NCBI GenBank assembly: GCA_003552785.1
Contig: PUOQ01000074.1
Span: 1 to 6,495 of the forward strand
Source of the DNA: Dehalococcoidia bacterium
Lineage (GTDB): Bacteria > Chloroflexota > Dehalococcoidia > Dehalococcoidales > CSSed11-197
DNA length: 6,495 bases
Direction of reading: 5' to 3'
Shown here in pieces: positions 5,244 through 6,495 of this stretch. A model generated the notes under the pieces. It was not told where the DNA came from and made no database searches. It saw only the letters and a list, made by a program, of their open reading frames with translations. Position numbers and translations under genes: made by a program. The number at the start of each line of letters is the position of its first letter. Position 1 is the stretch's first letter.

Positions 5244-6342
5244 GTACTTTTTCCTTCCTGCCGATATTACGATTTATCGATTTGAATAACTTTATTTCGG
5301 GCAAAATCGTTATATTTTGCTTGCTGCAAAATGTTAAACATGAGATTGCCATAGCTGAAAGAGCAAGGGGAAACCAGAAAGTCACCAGCCTGGTCGCAAG
5401 GGCTATTGCCAGCCCTTCTGCCGGGGTTAAACCACTCAGCGAGAATATAATCGCCATGCTTCCCTCGAAGGAGCCCAGGCCTCCTGGCAATAGTGGCAAC
5501 ATACTAATAAGATACGCGCTGAATGTTGCGAGAACAACAGTTGCGACATCAGGGCTAAGGCCCAACATTCTTGAGACAATAAAAACTTTGACCGGGTACA
5601 GCAACCACACAATTAAGGAAAGTGTGACAAGCATCTTGCGGGTTTTGGGTGTGGTAATGCTCCTGGAATCGCCGGCTGCAACAACAGAGAATTTTCTAAT
5701 TCTATAAATCTGCTCCCTCGCACTTAAAAATGCCTTGCTTAGTTTGCCATGGCGTTCGTTTAATCTCTCGTTTTCGACCGCTTGATCAATTTCCTGTTCT
5801 TCATGGTTATCAATTATGGATTGCTTACCGTATTTAAGATGGAACCAGGAAAACACTGCAAAGAACGCCGCCACAAGGAAAAACGCCAGCACACTAAAAA
5901 CAGGCATTTGGAACATAAATAACACAAAGCCAAAAGAAACGCCTGCAAGTATTACAAAAGGAAGCAGTGAATAGTATTTTACCGCCAGCATAATACCGGC
6001 AATTCTCGTATATGCAGCACTGGTGTGTTGCTTGAACAGATAAACCCTGGCAGCTTCACCGCCCAGTTTCACTGAGGGTGTAACACTCTCAATATAATTA
6101 CCGGCCAGGTTTATGCCGAAAGTTTTCACAAAAGGAATGCGAACTTCAGACTTTTTTAGAAGCATTTGCCATTGGTATGAGGTCATTGCCAGGGTGATTA
6201 CTTGCAGCAAAAATAATAAAACAACAATAACAGGGTCAATCTTGCCAAGCAGGCCAATAACCTCATCCCTGCCCAGGTAAAAAACACCGGCAGTAATTAC
6301 TGCCAGGCCGCTAACCCATAACAAAGCTCGTTTTAGAGTCAT
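5236..6342 (-). CDS. Flippase-like LPG-synthase-TM family membrane protein (YbhN/UPF0104 type)
   Basis: A 368-residue integral membrane protein with about seven or eight hydrophobic spans (near 8-24, 37-60, 113-144, 148-170, 238-256, 266-284, 295-304 and 308-336). Two family signatures are clear: GNYIESVTPSVKLGGEAAR at 81-99 and the LPGGLGSFEG motif at 285-294, with a conserved Arg318 in the last spans. This fold occurs as the flippase part of MprF and in stand-alone lipid or lipid-linked sugar flippase candidates. A hydrophilic cytosolic-type segment (about 171-236) rich in Glu, Arg and Lys splits the spans. No aminoacyl-transferase domain is attached, so it does not make lysyl-phosphatidylglycerol itself. 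It is the first gene of the Feo-linked cluster. The ATG at 6342 has only a weak GGAAA site before it. The substrate is unknown; lipid or small-molecule translocation linked to iron uptake is inference. Confidence 0.82.
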   Translation of the reverse strand: MTLKRALLWVSGLAVITAGVFYLGRDEVIGLLGKIDPVIVVLLFLLQVITLAMTSYQWQMLLKKSEVRIPFVKTFGINLAGNYIESVTPSVKLGGEAARVYLFKQHTSAAYTRIAGIMLAVKYYSLLPFVILAGVSFGFVLFMFQMPVFSVLAFFLVAAFFAVFSWFHLKYGKQSIIDNHEEQEIDQAVENERLNERHGKLSKAFLSAREQIYRIRKFSVVAAGDSRSITTPKTRKMLVTLSLIVWLLYPVKVFIVSRMLGLSPDVATVVLATFSAYLISMLPLLPGGLGSFEGSMAIIFSLSGLTPAEGLAIALATRLVTFWFPLALSAMAISCLTFCSKQNITILPEIKLFKSINRNIGRKEKVHE

Positions 6343-6495
6343 AAAATTTCCATTATATTAAAAGTAAAGCAGAACGGTTATACAGGCTGGATAAATCATT
6401 TTTACAACAGATTAAATGGATTATATTAGTTGGATCTAACATACGCTAACTTGTACAACGTAATATTAAATATTTCACTGTACGTGTTGTTAGCA
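6343..6495 (-). other. Leader and upstream control region of the cluster
   Basis: No gene is visible in these 153 bases, which are AT-rich. They hold the putative promoter/operator at 6420-6450, giving a leader of about 70 bases before the ATG at 6342. An 8-bp palindrome TTGTACAA lies at 6451-6458. A further GTTAG half site occurs on the + strand at 6489-6493, at the window edge, so the control region may continue beyond it. Confidence 0.5.
6420..6450 (-). promoter_or_regulatory. Main promoter/operator of the flippase–NAS-like–Feo cluster
   Basis: On the minus strand, GTTAGCG (6450-6444) and GTTAGA (6440-6435) place two GTTAG half sites exactly 10 bp, one helical turn, apart. A perfect -10 hexamer TATAAT follows at 6425-6420. 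The part from 6440 to 6420 is the same 21-bp block as at 4474-4494 (17 of 21 identical, same 9-base spacing). TTAG-6-CTAA forms an inverted repeat within it. The -35 match is poor (TTAGCG at 18 bp). The half sites lie across the -10/-35 spacer, where a repressor would block polymerase. A metal-dependent repressor of DtxR/IdeR type is a plausible but unproven partner. Confidence 0.55.

Noticed and set aside
3481..6342. Complete opine metallophore operon (staphylopine type)
   Set aside because: No histidine racemase, opine dehydrogenase or ABC importer genes are seen in the window, so only the NAS-like component can be claimed.
6352..6357. A second TATAAT on the minus strand close to the flippase-like start
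   Set aside because: It would start transcription almost at the ATG and has no -35 partner; the block at 6420-6440 is better supported by its repeated copy.

Overview
The window looks like a chromosomal stretch from a low-to-moderate GC Gram-positive bacterium, most like an anaerobic Clostridia/Peptococcaceae-type Firmicute. The basis is Shine-Dalgarno sites of the AAGGAGA/AGGAAGG kind, a tRNA gene with encoded CCA and its own sigma-70/A-type promoter, and ferrous iron transport genes. The taxonomic guess is inference; no marker here fixes it.

Left part, + strand (1-1306): the 3' end of a gene cut by the window edge, resembling the release-factor-like Vms1/eRF1 fold. It is followed 21 nt later by a complete patatin-like serine lipase/esterase gene. 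Next come a tRNA-Ala(TGC) with a clear promoter and a Rho-independent terminator. From 1307 to 1687 there is no convincing gene. Two short minus-strand open frames there could be remnants.

Right part, - strand (1688-6342, read from right to left): one compact gene cluster. The order is a polytopic membrane protein of the LPG-synthase-TM/flippase-like family (5236-6342), then two divergent paralogous SAM-dependent methyltransferase-fold proteins with nicotianamine-synthase-like GSG/GCG-x-x-P-x-TA motifs (4512-5243 and 3853-4407). After them come a tiny 31-codon frame joined by TAATG (3758-3853), feoA (3481-3786) and feoB (1688-3463). Gene ends overlap or nearly touch, except for a 104-nt gap between the two methyltransferase-like genes.

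That gap and the region upstream of the whole cluster (6343-6495) each carry a 21-bp element, GTTAGA-N9-TATAAT, identical at 17 of 21 positions. The cluster therefore appears to have two promoters sharing one regulatory site. The simplest reading is a metal-responsive regulon in which FeoAB imports ferrous iron. The two nicotianamine-synthase-like enzymes may make a small SAM-derived (aminobutyrate-type) metal ligand, and the flippase-like protein may move it or a lipid. The Feo assignment is firm, the enzyme family is moderately supported, and the metallophore idea is inference. It is the most interesting candidate system in the window.
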